64,000 nucleotides of DNA from Chlamydomonas reinhardtii (GCF_000002595.2 NC_057009.1:3459279-3523278), one strand, 5' to 3'. Positions 33,727-46,881 are shown, numbered from the stretch's first letter. Notes: generated from the sequence alone by a model not told the origin. Made by a program: numbers and translations.

Positions 33727-36700
33727 ATGGCGCGGCCCCTGCGCGTGGGCCTCGCGATTCTTTTGGCGCTGGCATCATCGACCGGCGTGAATGCTGCCAA
33801 GTGCTACCAGTACCTTTCGCAGCAGGACTATCCAACATGCTTGCAGCTGGACTCCAATCTCGTCCTGCATTATAGGACTGTGATGGATGATGGTGAGGCT
33901 GCGCAGGTGTTGAAGACAGTGATGGACGCAGGGGGCCCGGTCAGCTGCTGCAGAAGACTCAGCGCAGTCCGAGCAGCGGATTCTAGTTGTTTAAGAGCAT
34001 GGTTTGGGCTGCTAGGTGTACTGCGTGTGCTCCAGCCCGGACGGGCTATGCGACCCTGGCCGGCCAGCGCAGCGAGGCTCCCGTCGCCGAGCTGTCTACC
34101 CACCCTCCCCCCGCCCCCAAAACTCAAACCCCGACTCCACCGCCTTTTCCTCACGAATATGAATGGCAGGCAACCCGAGCTCATGCCGGCGCAAACGTGC
34201 ACTCCTGCAGTCCACGCTTGGTGCGAGCGCAAAACTGCCCACTTCCGCCCTGTGCTGTTGCCCCGCGCACCCGCCCCACCACCTGCAGGCGTGGAGACCC
34301 TGGAGCTAGCGCCCGACGGCGACGGCTACATGTCCTGGGTGTCCATTGGGATCTCGGACGTGGGCATGAACGTAAGGAATTTGATGGCAATCGCACCGTG
34401 GGGTCGCATGGGCAGGCACTACGGGTACACCAAGGGCTGCGGGACGTTTCCGGGGGTGTTTGCGGAGGTGGGTCACAGAGTTCGTTCGCTGAATGGCGAC
34501 CCAGAACCTCTCGCCACTTAGCCATGTCCGTGTGCTTCATACTTCTTGGCTCGCGCGTGCAGGGTGTGGACATGAACGTCATCATCCGCGCCACGGAGGG
34601 CTACAACTGGATTGCGGCGTGAGTGTGCGGGGTCGCGCGCTGTATTGCGGTATTGCTGTTATTGAGTCTCATCCAGCCTGGGCTTGCCATGCACAAGGCT
34701 GCGCTCCCCGGCTGCGAGGTAGCAGAAGGCACAAGAAGACCGTGCACCGGAGTTATGTCGCCGCGCTTGCGTGTGCCGCATGATGCTTAACCCTGGCCTT
34801 CCCAACTCAATCCACATCGCACCCTGTCCACCTCCCGCTCTCGTCATGTCGTGCACATGGCCCACCCCATCCACCCGTCCATCCATCCATCCATTCATCC
34901 ATCCATCCATCCATCCATCCGTTCATCCATCCATCCACCCGTCCACCCGTCCAGGGACTACTTCACCGCCAACTACTCCATGCCCATGCTGGACATGGAG
35001 CAGAACGCCGTGCTGGTGAGAGCGCGCGTGGGCGGCTGCCGGGTGCTGCCGGGTGCAGCTGCTGCGGCTGTGGGTGGCACAGAAGGGCCTACGCAGGGCG
35101 GTGATGAGCGCGCCGCGGCAGGGCGACTAGTGCCGCCACATTTCGGCAGAGGCGGGAGGGAGGAAGGGGGGGTGGGCTGCATTACACCTGCAAGCCGGTG
35201 CAGCCGCCATCGCCCCGGCGCTGCCCACCTGTGCTGCCCAACCCAGTACTCGCACACGTGGCCTCCCCATACCGGACCCACTGCTGCATCCTGCGCGTCC
35301 CTAGGTGGCCTCGCCCGACTTCGACAAGGACAACCACACGCTGGCCATCTGGCGGCGGCCGCTGGACAGCTGCGACGCCGAGGACGTGCCGGTGTTCCGG
35401 GACGTGGAGCGGACCATCATCTGGGCTTACAACTACCGCAGCATCTGGGACACGGACAAGGTGTGAGCGTTGGAGGGGGCAGGGCGGGGTGGTGGGGTAG
35501 GGTGGGGTGGTGCGGTAGGGTGGCGGGGTGTGGGTGGCGGTGTGTGGGTGGGGTGGGATGGTCGGGGTGGGATGGGGTGAGGGGGTGTACGCGGCATGCA
35601 CAAGCTGAAACAGGAGGTGCTTGGGCATCGGGTCACGGCGCTTTGAGGGCGCGGTGGCGTGGGCGGCTGGGCGTAGGAGGGTGTTGAAGGCGGGGGGCAG
35701 AGGAAGGGCGGCGTGCGCAGCACCGCTATGGGACACAGCGGGGGCACGGCGGCAGAACAGGAGCAACCAGGGGCAGGCAGAGGCTTGAGCTCAGGGGCTG
35801 CGCCCGGCCGGGCAACTGGACGACGATGTGGGTGGGGCCGTCCGGAGACGCCGGCCGCCTCCCAACCAGCTGGGACCAGCACGCCGCCTCAACTGTGCGG
35901 CAGGGCGCCCCAGGGCCTGCCGTTGCACCCCCTCGCCTTGCAACAACCGGCAAAAAAACACGGCAACACCCTACCCTGTCGCTCCCTCTCCCTCTCCGCT
36001 GCGCCGCGCCGCCGCCGCTCCGCCCCTGCAGTTCTACCTGTCGCACTACACGCGCGGCGTGATGACCGGCGTGCGGCTCTCGCCCAGCGGCCTGCTCAGC
36101 TCCAACGTCACCACCGCATCCGGCGGCGCCGTCAGCGTGAGCAGCCTACGGCCGCCGCCCGCCCCGCGCGGCCGCTGGAACGTGAGCATGCCGCCCGCGC
36201 CCGCGCCGCCGCCGCCGGCGCCCGCGGAGGTGCGCATGAACCTGACGGTGGCGATGCCGGCGTTCGCGGTGCCGCAGCTGAACAGCAGCGTGGCGTGCGT
36301 GAACCTGGCGCTGCCCAATGACACGGCCTACCACGTGGTGGCCTACCAGGTGCGTGGGGGAGGTGGGGGAGGCGGGGGCTGTAAGGGGAGGCGGGGAGGG
36401 TTGATGGGGTGGGGGAGGTGGGGGTGCGGCGGGAGGTCGGAACAAGTCCGAAAGTAGTTGAGGCGCGGAAATGTGGTGGTAGGGACGGGAATAGGCAGCG
36501 ACGGCCCGGGGCGCCTCCTGTGGGGCGTGCGTGTGCAAGGGCCATATTGGGAGGGCGGTACGGTATACAGCCGGGGACCGAGAGGTTGGAAGACTTGGAA
36601 CACACGCCTCAGGCCAGGGCTCCGCCCCAACACCCCGCCACTCTCAGCCTTCCCCCGCTCCTCCTGCCACCACGGCTCCTCGCGCCGCAGGGCTTCAACA

Positions 36701-39700
36701 CCAGCTCCTACGTGCACCACATCGTGGGCTACGTGTGCGCGGCCGGCGTGGTGCCGCCCACCCTCAACACGCCCTACATGTGCGGCCCCGGCCAGACGGT
36801 GCTGCCGGTGGGCTGCGAGACCGTCAACTACGTGTGGACGCCGGGGGCGAACGGCTTCACGGCCCCGCCGCAGGCGGGCTTCGCCATGGGCGCCGGCTCA
36901 GCCACCTTCCTGGTGCTTCAGGTGCACTACCTGAACGTGTTCGCCGTGGGCCAGGTGCGGCGGAGTGAGGAGGAGCGGGGAGGGGTGGGAAAGGAAGGGG
37001 AAGGGTCCGGGGGACCCAATGCACCGGACCCTATGCGAAAGAGCGAGGAGCGCATGGCCTACGCTTTGGGGGAGGGGAGGGAAGGGAAGGGACGGGTTCG
37101 CAGTTCAGGCGGCGGAGCAGGTGCCGGCGACCGCGGACTGCAGCAGACTGATGCTGGGTGATACACGCTTTGAGCAGAGCCCACACACTGAAGCCCGCAT
37201 CAAAGCCCGTTCACGCTTCCCCCCCCCCCTTCTCCTCCCTCTCTTTCTCCCCCCCCTCGCGTCTACTGCGACTGTACCTGCCTACGACTTCACTTCTTAA
37301 TTAATCACGAATGCAACCCCCCCCCTCCCAGGTGGACTCGTCCGGCCTCAAGCTCACCTACACCAGCACCCTGCGCAACAACAGCATGGGCGTGCTCACA
37401 CTCGGAAACACCGACCTGCGCATCCCCGCCGCCGCCGACTTCTACACCGCGCTGCCCAACATCTGCCCCGCCTCCTGCACCTCCAAGCGCGTGGTCGCGC
37501 CCGTCACGCTCGTGTCCAACTTCTACATGATGAACGGGCTGGGCGTGTCGGCGCTGACGCGTCACATCCGCAACGGCTCCGCCATCCAGCCCGTGGGCCG
37601 CATCAACTACTGGGACTACGGCTACAACGTGAGATTAGGGGGGGGGAGGGGGGAGAAGATTGGGAGAGGGGGGAAGGGGAAGGGAGGGCCGGAGGGGGAG
37701 GAGGGGAGCGCGCCGTGCCGTGTTGGGGCCGTGTTGGGGAGGGTGTGCGGGTGGCGCGTGCACCCGCGTTTGTGCCCAACGGGTGCAGGCGGGGAGCCCT
37801 GAGGAGATGGCCTTCCGTGTTCCGACCGCAGGAACCAAACCCTGACCCTCCACTGCTTCCTCTGTCCCTTCTTCCATCCCCTCCACCTCACCCGCCTCCA
37901 CTTCATCCCCCTCCACCTCACCCGCCTCCACCTCATCCCCCTCCACCTCACCCGCCTCCGCCACCCGCCCGCAGCTGTACCAGACGGTGTTCCCTAACAG
38001 CCGCACGCTGCTGGCCAACGACACGCTCATCAGCCTGTGCTCCTACAACAGCACCAGCCGCACGCGCGCCATGACCTTCTACGGCCTGCGCCCGACGGAC
38101 GAGGTGCGCGCGGGGGGGGGGGAGAGGGGGTGCTGCTGCGTGAGCGTGTGGGGGAACCAGACCCAAAGTGCGCGCCTGGGGCCAGTCGTTGTCAGACCAT
38201 CTGAGACGCAGAGCTCGTGACGGGGATGGCGCGTGTTTGCAGGGCCGCGGTCCAGTGGACTCCTCCTGCCAGGCCCCACGTGAACAACACGTAAACAGCA
38301 CGCGCCCACAACGCGCCCGCGCATGCGCTCACAGCCTCCATACGCCTACAAACCCGTCCCTGACCATGTGTACACTCCCTCCCTCCCTCCCCTCCCTCCC
38401 GCGCAGCTGTGCTTCAACTACCTGACCTTCTACCCGGTCAGCGCCATGCCCGACCTGGACTACTGCGTGGCCGACACGCGCAAGAACATCACTACCTGCG
38501 CCACCCGCACCCAGCTGGCGCGCATGACTGCCGTGGGCGCCAACGACACCGTGCAACTGCAGGTGGACTCGTTGGTGGTGGTGTTGGTGGGGTTGGGTTG
38601 GGGGTGGGGGTGGTGGTCAAGGCGGTAAGGGATCGAGAGGTGGCAGTGGTGCGTGGGACGGGGAGGGGGAGGAGGGAGCTGGGAGATTGGGCGTGTTGTG
38701 GGAAGAGGTGTGTTGGGAGGTGCTGGGGGTTGGAGCGGGAGGTACCGTATGCGTGTCGGCTTCGCAACGGGGCTGTGCGTGCTGGCTGCGCCGCGGCGGT
38801 CACACCAAGAGCGAGATGCGAGACTCTCGCCGACCTTGCTGGTGCCCCTCCTATCCTGCGTCCCAGCCCTCTGCTACGCAATACTCCCTCCGCCTCCATC
38901 CGCCTTTGCGCCATTATAACATTGCCTTCTCCTAGCCAGTCATGCCTCCTAAATAGTTGTGCCTGGGATTCCCCTGCGCGCCCCCGCAGAACGGCACCAA
39001 AATGGCGGTGGGCACGCTCACCATCGCCGCGTACAAGAGCAACGAGTGCCAGCTGCACGACGCAGTGGATGTGACAGCCAAGCGCAAGCCAAACACCAAG
39101 GCAGCTGTGTCGTCCATCATTGTGGTGGGTGCTTGGGAGCCGGCAGGCGTGCGGGGCTAAGGGCTGCGTGCGGCTCGTGCGTGTGTGGCAGTGCTTTGTA
39201 GCTGCTGCATGTAAGCAAAGAAGGGCATGGCTGCCCGCGAATTGTACACAAACCGTGCCCCTGGCCCACCAGCATGCCCCCAGCTTTTACTACCGTACTT
39301 TTATACCGGAGTGTGGCAAGACGTAAAAACAAATCGCCGTGATGTGCTTGCAGGTGCCGCTGGTGCTGCTCTCCATCGGCTTCTTCTTGTGGACCAAGTA
39401 CAGGTGCGCGCGTGTGTCCGTGCAGCATGGGGCAGCCGAATGAGGAGGCTGCTGCTGCGGCTGCTCCATGCCGCCCGTCCCCCCCTCCTGGCTACGCCTC
39501 AACTTCTTAAATAATCATGAATGTAAACCCCCCTGCTTGTGTACGGTAGACAGCATTGTATCTGATGGAGGCTTGCGAAGCATGACCCGCCATGAGCTAT
39601 GCCCGCACCTGTCCGCTGCTCACCTTCCACAGCCGTATCAGTATGCCACCCATGTGATTGCATCCCCAACCCTCCTTACAACTTACATCCCTTCACAACA

Positions 39701-39813
39701 CTCCCGTCATCACTTTTCTCTCCGCCCGCAGCAAGCAAGAGGAAATGGAGGCGCTGCTGGCCAAGGCGCGCGAGCAGGGCCTGGACGCGGCGCTGGCGGA
39801 AATTCCGGAGTAA
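33727..39813 (+). CDS. Membrane-anchored DOMON and copper type II monooxygenase-like protein (MOXD/DBH family) with a degenerate CuM site
   Basis: Exons 33727-33892, 34289-34467, 34563-34618, 34955-35015, 35305-35460, 36032-36349, 36691-36954, 37332-37628, 37975-38103, 38407-38562, 38990-39124, 39354-39403 and 39732-39813 give 682 aa. An N-terminal signal peptide ([15 protein letters not shown]) precedes a DOMON-like domain (about 25-205). A Pro-rich linker comes next, then the two copper-monooxygenase subdomains (about 250-565), then one membrane span ([17 protein letters not shown]) and a short cytosolic tail. Against human MOXD1, PHM and DBH, the CuH ligands are kept: HH321-322 in VHHIVGY and H391 in QVHYLN. 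The CuM ligands are not: the HxH pair aligns with M466 and N468 (FYMMNGLG) and the Met ligand with L543 (DELC). Asn-x-Ser/Thr sites are frequent, fitting a secretory protein. A two-copper hydroxylation mechanism is therefore doubtful. Confidence 0.85.
34870..34953. repeat. (CATC)n repeat before a splice acceptor of the monooxygenase-like gene
   Basis: CATC/CGTC units run up to the acceptor at 34953-34954. Confidence 0.9.
37874..37965. repeat. About 30-bp minisatellite before a splice acceptor of the monooxygenase-like gene
   Basis: Three units of the type CCCTCCACCTCACCCGCCTC end just before the acceptor at 37973-37974. Confidence 0.8.
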
Positions 39814-41847
39814 AGCGGCGGCAGCAGCCTCCGATATGCGGTAAAAGCCGCTTCGGTGTGCTGCTACCTATCCAGGCAGTGGCAGTGAGCAGCATCTTGA
39901 GATAGTGGATGTGTTGCGATTTGCAAACGCGGCGTGGCGGAGGGCGGGGGCGAGGGTGCGTGGGTACGGGCGCCATGGTGTGATCTGGGGGGGGGGCACT
40001 GTGCTTACGAGTACGAGAGAACGCGTGTGTGTGATGACATTGGGAGTGACATCGAGAGCAGAGGGGCGCGCGAATGCCTGCACTGGCAAAGCCGCGCGAG
40101 GCTGTGAGCACTTGGAGCGAACCAAGCACTGAATCCGGACACAAGGGTCGTGGCTTACGAGGGGCTCACAATGTGGGATGGCGAACAGCAGGACACGGGC
40201 GCGATCAGTCATGTGCGCGTGGGAGTTACAGCAGCAATAGGCTGTGGCGGCCCTGCGTGTGTGATCAGGTGCGCCGCTATATTGGCAGCCAGCGCAGCCG
40301 GCGTGCACAGCGGCGGCTGGGATTCGTGTTGAGCACGTGGCCATGTAAGCGGACCGACTAGTCACGTGCTTCATCCCCTGTTTGCTACTGTGCTGCGGCC
40401 ACGCTGACCTGTATGCGTAAAGCCCGCGGCGAAGCAGCCCGTTCCCAACTCCCAGCCCAGTCCCCTATGCCAGCCTCCAGGGCGCTCAGCGAAAGACATT
40501 CACAGCCTGTTCACAGGCACCCGGACCCGTATGCGTAACACAGGCACCGTTTGCTGAGCTCGCGTTCGCTGGTCGAGGTCCAGGAACTTAAACCGCCGGG
40601 CCAGGCCAGGGGAACCCCTGGGCAAGGCCGACCTGGCCGAGTCAACTGGCACGAGCGGTCAGGAACCCACAGGCCCCCGGTATCGCTGACCCTGCTGCCG
40701 AAGCGCTGATGTAAGTTCACGTCTCCGGCTGTCCGCCATGCGAACTACGCACATGACCGTCCGGATGAACACCTGGAACGGTGGAACCCTGGGTGGGTGG
40801 ATGCGCCCTCCTTTACGCTTCCTTCAGCTTGCTCCAAGGCGGCCGAAGCGCTCACGGCACAGTGTATGAGTGCGGCAACTGCACACCAAGTCGGCGGCTT
40901 AGGTCTTAACTCGCAGAGTCCCGCTATCATCAATACCGTAATTTCGTTCAGCCAGACCCATAACCCATTGCCGGTGTCGGCTACCGTCACTGCTACCCGG
41001 GCGCCGCACCTGCTAGCCGGCCGCCGGCCGCTGGTTGACGCATCGTCGAGTGTCCCGTCCACAGCGGCGTCACAAACAACTGTCAGCGATGCAAGCACGG
41101 CGTTCATGAGTCCTGGGTTGCCACCGCTTCCATCCTACAGGCCATAGGGGTAGACCCTGCACGGCATGCAGGGGCAAGAATGCCCTGGCGCGGCGCATAA
41201 CTCACGCGCTTTCCCAATCAGGACAGCGCCGTTGTGTTTGCACGCAGCCCTCCCCATTAGGCAACAGGCTTCTGGGGTTGCCGCCCCATGCCCCACAATG
41301 CCCTCGGGGGCAGCGCCATGCCAGCCCCGAAATGCACTCGTCATACAAAGCATACGCCCCACACACCGTGCGAGCTTGATGCTCCCTGTGCGCCGCCAAA
41401 AAACATGGTCCTAAGGTTCGCTAGCAGTCCGAAACCCGCCCCTGGTAACCGTCGTTGATGCAAAACAGAGCGTCGCTCAGAGCCTCACTCGCGGCACCCA
41501 TTGCCCTGTGGCCCCATTGCCAAGTGCTGGCCGCCGTCCTCCCTGAACGCCGCGGCTCTTGCTGCACCCCCGTGCCCTGCCCCCTATAGGTAGCCACGCA
41601 TCACGGGCCGGCTCAGTTGCCTCTGCTGGGCCCTCTCGCTCCCACGAGGGATTCCCTCTCACAGCCTCAAAACCCGCCCTCACACGTGCGACTTGCTCGG
41701 CCTCTGGGATGCTACCGTCGCTCTGCTGATCGCAGCCTGCCAGCCCCGCTCCGCTCCCCTGTCCTCGGGCGTCCTCCTCCTCTACACGCCTACACGCTCC
41801 TCCTGATCGCCTGCTCGCCCGTTCTCCTGCTGCTCCGGCTCGTCCGC
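39814..41847. other. Convergent intergenic region, about 2 kb, no gene seen
   Basis: The left part is the 3'UTR of the monooxygenase-like gene, with a TGTAA at 40344-40348. The right part is the presumed 3'UTR of the minus-strand TPR-like gene. Remaining open frames are short and lack protein character. Confidence 0.45.
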
Positions 41848-43891
41848 TCACATGTCCTTTGGGAACATGTACTCCAGGCCCAGGAACCACAGCCCCACGC
41901 CCAGGCCCACGCCCACCAACACCACGATGATCACCCGCCGGATGATGCCTGCACGGGCACGTCATGGGAGTGCAGCGGTGAGCGGCTGGGACGCGGGTGA
42001 CGGGAATACGGCGTCGTGGGAGTACGGTATGGCGGTGCGGGGCGGGGATTGGGTATGGAGCTGGGCGGCGGCAGTGGTGGGCAGCAGGTTGCTGGCGCGG
42101 AGGCCGAGCGGCAGCTGACACATGCAAACACTGACACGCACACGCGCACACAAGACACAATCGCATGCACACACACGTACACACAAACACACACGATCAC
42201 GTACCCAGCACGGACGTGTCCACCTCCGCCGTGTCGCCGCTGGAGCTGCCCAGGATGGCGTCCAGGTCGGGCACGGCGCCGCCCGAGCCGGCGCGGCGGG
42301 CGGTGCTGCCGTACGGGCGCTCGGTGGGCGGGCGGTTGGCCATGGCGATGGCCAACTGCTGCGCAAACCGCCGCAGCTGGATGGTGATCTGTGTGTATAC
42401 ATGTTAGGAAAGCATGTGTGGGTGTTTGTGGTGGCGGCGGGTGGCAAGCGTGGTGCACAAGGAGAGCAGACAAAAGTTGAAACATGCTCCGCGGTGGGGA
42501 GCGCATGAGCGGTGGTGTGGTGGAGCTGTCACAGGAAGCACACACGCGCACGCGCACCTGCTGCGAGGTGACCATGGTCACATAGGTCGGGTCCTCCAGC
42601 GCCTTCTCATACTCCAGTCCGTTGCGGATGCCCTCTGCATACGCACACACGTACACACGGACGCACACATCCCTTCAAAACGCAGTCACGCACACAGGTG
42701 TGCCAGCGGGCAAGTACACAGGTCGCAGGATTGCCGCAAGACTGCGCGCGTATGGGTTGTGGCCAGGCGGGCCCGAGGCACAGGGCAAGCGCACGTGACA
42801 GATAGGAAGGCTCTCGGTTATCGGTTACGCCGCCAGACCCCCGCCCCTAGGCCCCCGCCCCTTGCCCCCCAGCCCCCGCGGCCAGCCTGCCACGCCCTCC
42901 TGCCTATCCCCATCCTCCCCTGCCATCCTCCCTCCCCCCTCCCTCATGCCACTTCCTCGCCTCTCCACTTCCTCCTGCTGTTGCTCACTCACCCCCTCCC
43001 TCCCCCGCGCCCGCTCACCTCGGAGGGTCATCTGCGCCAGCTCCACATCCCCAAACGAGGCGTGCACAGCCGTCACGCCAAATAGCGCCGCGCGCTTCTG
43101 CTCAATGGTCGGCTCCTGCATTCATGGGTTATGTGTTGAAATTGGTTTGATGCGGACTACCAGAAGTGCTGACTACCGGCCTTATTGCAAACGGAAACGT
43201 GGCGCCCAAGCCCAAGCCCGCGGTAGTGGTAGCCGCATGCGCATGGCTTGCCATGCAATTTGACACAAGACCGCGCCGCCCCAGCCACACGGCCCTAACG
43301 CTGCTCCTTAACCCTCCCGTGCCGACCCCGCGTCCACCTCGTTCAGGGCCGCCTCGTACAGGTTCATGGCCTGCAGGCGGTCACCCTCCTCGTACTTCTT
43401 CTTGGCCTTCTCCAGCAGCTCACCCGCCTGGCGTTAGCAGCACAGCGCCGCGGAGGCGCAAGCGAGGGGCGCGAGCGAGGCGGTGATGTGTTGAAGGGTG
43501 GTGGACGGGGGGATGGGCTGGCAGGGATATGGCAGGGCATCTTCCCCAGCCCGGCACGGGCATGCCAGACCACATCTCTTACCTTGGCGCTTGCCTGAAC
43601 CGTCACCGCGCGGCATCGGCCCACTCGGCGAGCGGGAAGCGCACCACATCCTGCGTGTCGGCAACGATCCCCCAATTCAGTCCATGAAAAAGATAGCAGT
43701 GAGGTGTAAGATTTGCTTGTAATCGGGTTTATCCAAGACACGCACCAGGAACGCGAGCTGGTCTCGCGCTCGGCCGAGACGCTGCACCAAAAGGTTGGAT
43801 CCTTTGTAGCTGCATGGCTGATGTGATGTATACTTACAAAAACCGGGGGGCCTACATCAAGAGACTTCATCGATCGCACGAAACAGGACAT
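41848..43891 (-). CDS. Plastid-targeted TPR-like, tail-anchored protein
   Basis: Minus-strand exons (high to low): 43838-43891, 43746-43809, 43583-43650, 43338-43427, 43019-43115, 42558-42634, 42205-42388 and 41848-41948 give 244 aa with all phases consistent. The first 55 residues form a classic algal transit peptide (Arg/Ser/Ala/Pro-rich, ending RAVTVQA before SAK). A helical TPR-like unit follows: AGELLEKAKKKYEEGDRLQA, then MNLYEAALNE, EQKRAALFGVTAVHASFGD and EYEKALEDPTYVTM. After a Gly/Ser/Pro linker the protein ends with one membrane span (VIIVVLVGVGLGVGLWFLG) and a short EYMFPKDM tail. It probably sits in the thylakoid or envelope membrane with the TPR-like part in the stroma. Such proteins usually act in assembly of photosynthetic complexes, but this one's partner cannot be told from sequence. 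Confidence 0.8.
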
Positions 43892-44041
43892 TCCGCCATG
43901 TGCCCGCAAAACAACGCGTCGACCAGTATTTCAATCTTCATCTCCGCCGCTTAATCATTTGACTGAAACGATTGCTGCAACCCTGTCTTTACGACCCACC
44001 CATCCATCCACTCGCGTGGAAGCTCTCCGCCCGTTGCCGCA
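43892..44041. promoter_or_regulatory. 150-bp bidirectional promoter between two plastid-protein genes
   Basis: The start codons of the minus-strand TPR-like gene and the plus-strand lumenal protein gene are only 150 bp apart. Both 5'UTRs and both promoters must fit here. No TATA box was recognised. Confidence 0.6.
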
Positions 44042-46401
44042 ATGCATAGATCGCTCGGTCATAGCTCGCCAAATCAATGGCGGGGGCAGGTGTTGGGGCG
44101 AACTGTGGCCCCGCCGCGGTGCCGCGCCGCGTCCACGCTGCGGCTTGCGTGTGACACGTCGGCTCCGCAGCGCAGCGCTGAGCGCAGCGCACCCGACGAT
44201 TGCAGCACCAGCGGCCGTGACTGCGATGGTGCGAGTGAGACATGGACGCATACCGGGCGACGGGCATTTTCTCGCCGCCCTCACTTCCCACCCAAGACCC
44301 AACAGCTGGCGCGGCGGCAGCTGCTCCTAGCCACCGCCTCCGCCTCCGCCGCGTCTGTCGCAGCCGCCGCAGCGCAGCTCCTGTCCCCAGCCGCCGCCCT
44401 CGCCATCCCGGACGCCTTTGCGCCCATCCCCTCCTCCCCGCCCGCGCCCGCGCCGCTGCCCAGCGCCTCAACCTTCCTGCAGCCGCTGCTGCCGGCGCCG
44501 GCCGCCGACCTGCTTGCCCAGCTGGAGGGCCGCGCGGCCATCTACCAGCCCGGTGTGGCGTGGGCACTGCGCAATGAGGACAGGCAGCTCTACTACCCGG
44601 CCTGGCTGGAGGGGGAGTGGGAGGTGACGGCGCGCTTCGCCGCCGCGTCCTTCCCGCAGGGCCGCCAACTGCTTGGGCGCACCGTGCCAGGCGTGCTCAA
44701 GGTGAGGAGGCGGCACTGTCAGGGTTACGCGGGATTGGGCGGGACGGGGCAGGCTTCCAGGCCTAATTTGTGTCTGTGTGTGATGGAGAAGCTGAATGCG
44801 TTTGGCGCAGTGGCATACAAGGCCTCGGGACTTGGGGCGGGGGCCGCGGCTGGGGTTAGGCGGCGATGGGCGGGGCGGGGTGAGGCGGGGCGGGGTTTCA
44901 GGCACTACTATGAGTAAGCGTGTATGGTGGCAGCGATCAGCTTCCAATGTCCTGCTCCGCCTGCCTGCTACTTCGGCTGTGCAGGGCAGCATGACTGTGG
45001 CACTGCCGGACGTGGGCGCGGCCATGGACAACGACGTGCGGTACCGGGTGCGGTTCGAGCGCGACCCACTTGGAGGCGGCCGCGTGGTGGCGGACAGGTG
45101 GGTGTGGGGCCCGGAGGCGACCTGGAGTCGGCAGGGCGGGAGGACATGGGGACAGAAGAACGAAGACGCCAGGACAAAAGGATTAGGAAACAGAGGCAAG
45201 CCCCCGGAAGCACTGGCGTCATGCAGCTCGTGTAGGTGTAGGTCCGGTGGCGTAATCAGCTGTATCAGTGGTTGTGGCTATGGCGAGCGAGCTCGCGATT
45301 TGCGTCTGATCCCCACAGCGCTGGTACGTGTGCGCCAAGCCACGTCAGGCGCCGCTTACTGACACGCTGACGCACCCGCTGTGCCGCCTCCTGCGTCTTG
45401 CCTCCTGCCACGGTCTCCGTACCGCCCTTCGCAACGCCATCCGCCACACCACGTCCTTCACCACGCCGCAGAGTCTTCAACGCCAAGGAGCTTATGGTGC
45501 GTGCGTGGCAGAGCGGCGGCGGCGGGGTTTGAATACGGTAGTTGGCGGCGGTAGATGTGGGGATTAGGGGTGGTTGCATGCAACCCTACATAAAGGTGGA
45601 GGGGTCAGGGCTGGGCATGCGGGTGCCAGCAGCTGCCGCGTTCGGTCGCAGTGGCGGTCAGGGCCAGCTTCCTACTGCCGTGTTGCAGGCGCACCAGCCT
45701 TTCAGCCCTCCCGCACAGCTGCACAGGCATGCCCACTTACCGGTAGTTCGCGAACCTTTCAACTCTCCACGGCCCCTTCCGTCTCCATACGTTTACACGC
45801 CCCACCTGCGCTGCAACACGTTGGCCGCACGACCACGCGGCCCACACACCCCGCCCAAACACCACACGCCACACGCCCCCTGGCCCCCAACCCGCAGGAC
45901 GCCTTCTACGGCATGGCCGTGACGCGGCGTGTGGAGTACGACCCGCGCAACCCCACCCGCATGACGCTGGTGTGGGCGACGCCGCGCAAGGAGACGTCCG
46001 TCATCTCCGAGGACCTGCGCAAGGCCGAGCTCATCATCAACAACCGCCTGTCACAGGACCTCGGATCAAACCAGTTCATCTGCGGCGAGCTGTTCCGCCA
46101 GGTCACGCAGGCTGCCTCCCAGGGCTTTGTCTTTGACTACTTTGTGATCAACAAGTTCACATTGTTGTCGCCCGGAGCAGCGGCTGTGGGAGTTGGGGGA
46201 GCTGCGGGAGCAGCGGCAGCAGGCGGGGTGCAGGCGGGCGCGGGGACGGGGTCGGGGGCGGGGGCCGGGTTGGGTTCCAGGGTTCGTGTGCTGCAGCGTG
46301 TGGGCGCCTTCCTGCAGCCCCAGGACGCGGCCTACTTCGAGGCGGGCGGGAAGGCGGTGGCGGCGTACGACTACACCTACGACTACGTGCGGGTGGCGTG
46401 A
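44042..46401 (+). CDS. Thylakoid lumen protein with Tat signal, DUF6816-type
   Basis: Exons 44042-44701, 44985-45097, 45472-45496 and 45898-46401 give 433 aa. A long bipartite targeting region ends in a twin-arginine signal: RRQLLLATASASAASVAAAA, then a hydrophobic core and an ALA cleavage site before IPDAFAP. The mature part has LEGEWEVTARFAAASFPQG, RYRVRFE, VADR-VFNAKELM, VEYDPRNPTRMTLVWATPR, ELFRQVTQA and YDYTYDYVRV. I recall this order from a cyanobacterial and plastid family (DUF6816), but the name is from memory. A Gly/Ala-rich insertion of about 40 residues (46185-46275) is algal. Function is unknown; location is the thylakoid lumen. The start ATG 44042 is the first in frame, but later starts would also leave a transit peptide. 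Confidence 0.8.
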
Positions 46402-46613
46402 GGGGCCGTGACGTTCCGCCGGGGGGGGGGCAGGATGGGGTATTGCTCGGGCGGAGCATAGGGGAGGCGGTGGGTTCGTGTGGGGGTGGCGGGTGGTGGG
46501 GGTAGCTTGCTTGGGGTAGTCGCGGAGATGGGCGGTGACGACAGAGGAGCAGACGGCTGAAGGAAGTGCTCGTGATGGCTGACAACCGTGGCGGGCTGAG
46601 TGTGCTCTGCGTT

Positions 46614-46618
46614 TGTAA
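46614..46618 (+). terminator. TGTAA polyadenylation signal of the lumenal protein gene
   Basis: About 213 nt after the stop codon. Confidence 0.6.
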
Positions 46619-46881
46619 TTGATTGGACATGGATGTAGCTGTCGGCGCGATGGCCCTGGTGGGGACACGGACGTCAGGTGTACTTGCGTCAGGGCCATCG
46701 AGGCATCGAGCAGTCAGCAACATGGTCGCTGACGCGGGGACCGGCTAGGCGGCTAGGCCGCCAGGGTTGCCAGGTGCTTGGCGCTCTCCTGCGTTCAGGG
46801 TTTTCTGCGTCTGAGACTTATTAGGGGCAGATGGAGTCATAGAGGAGTGGAAGGTGGGGATATGGTTTGAGCCTTTGGCAA

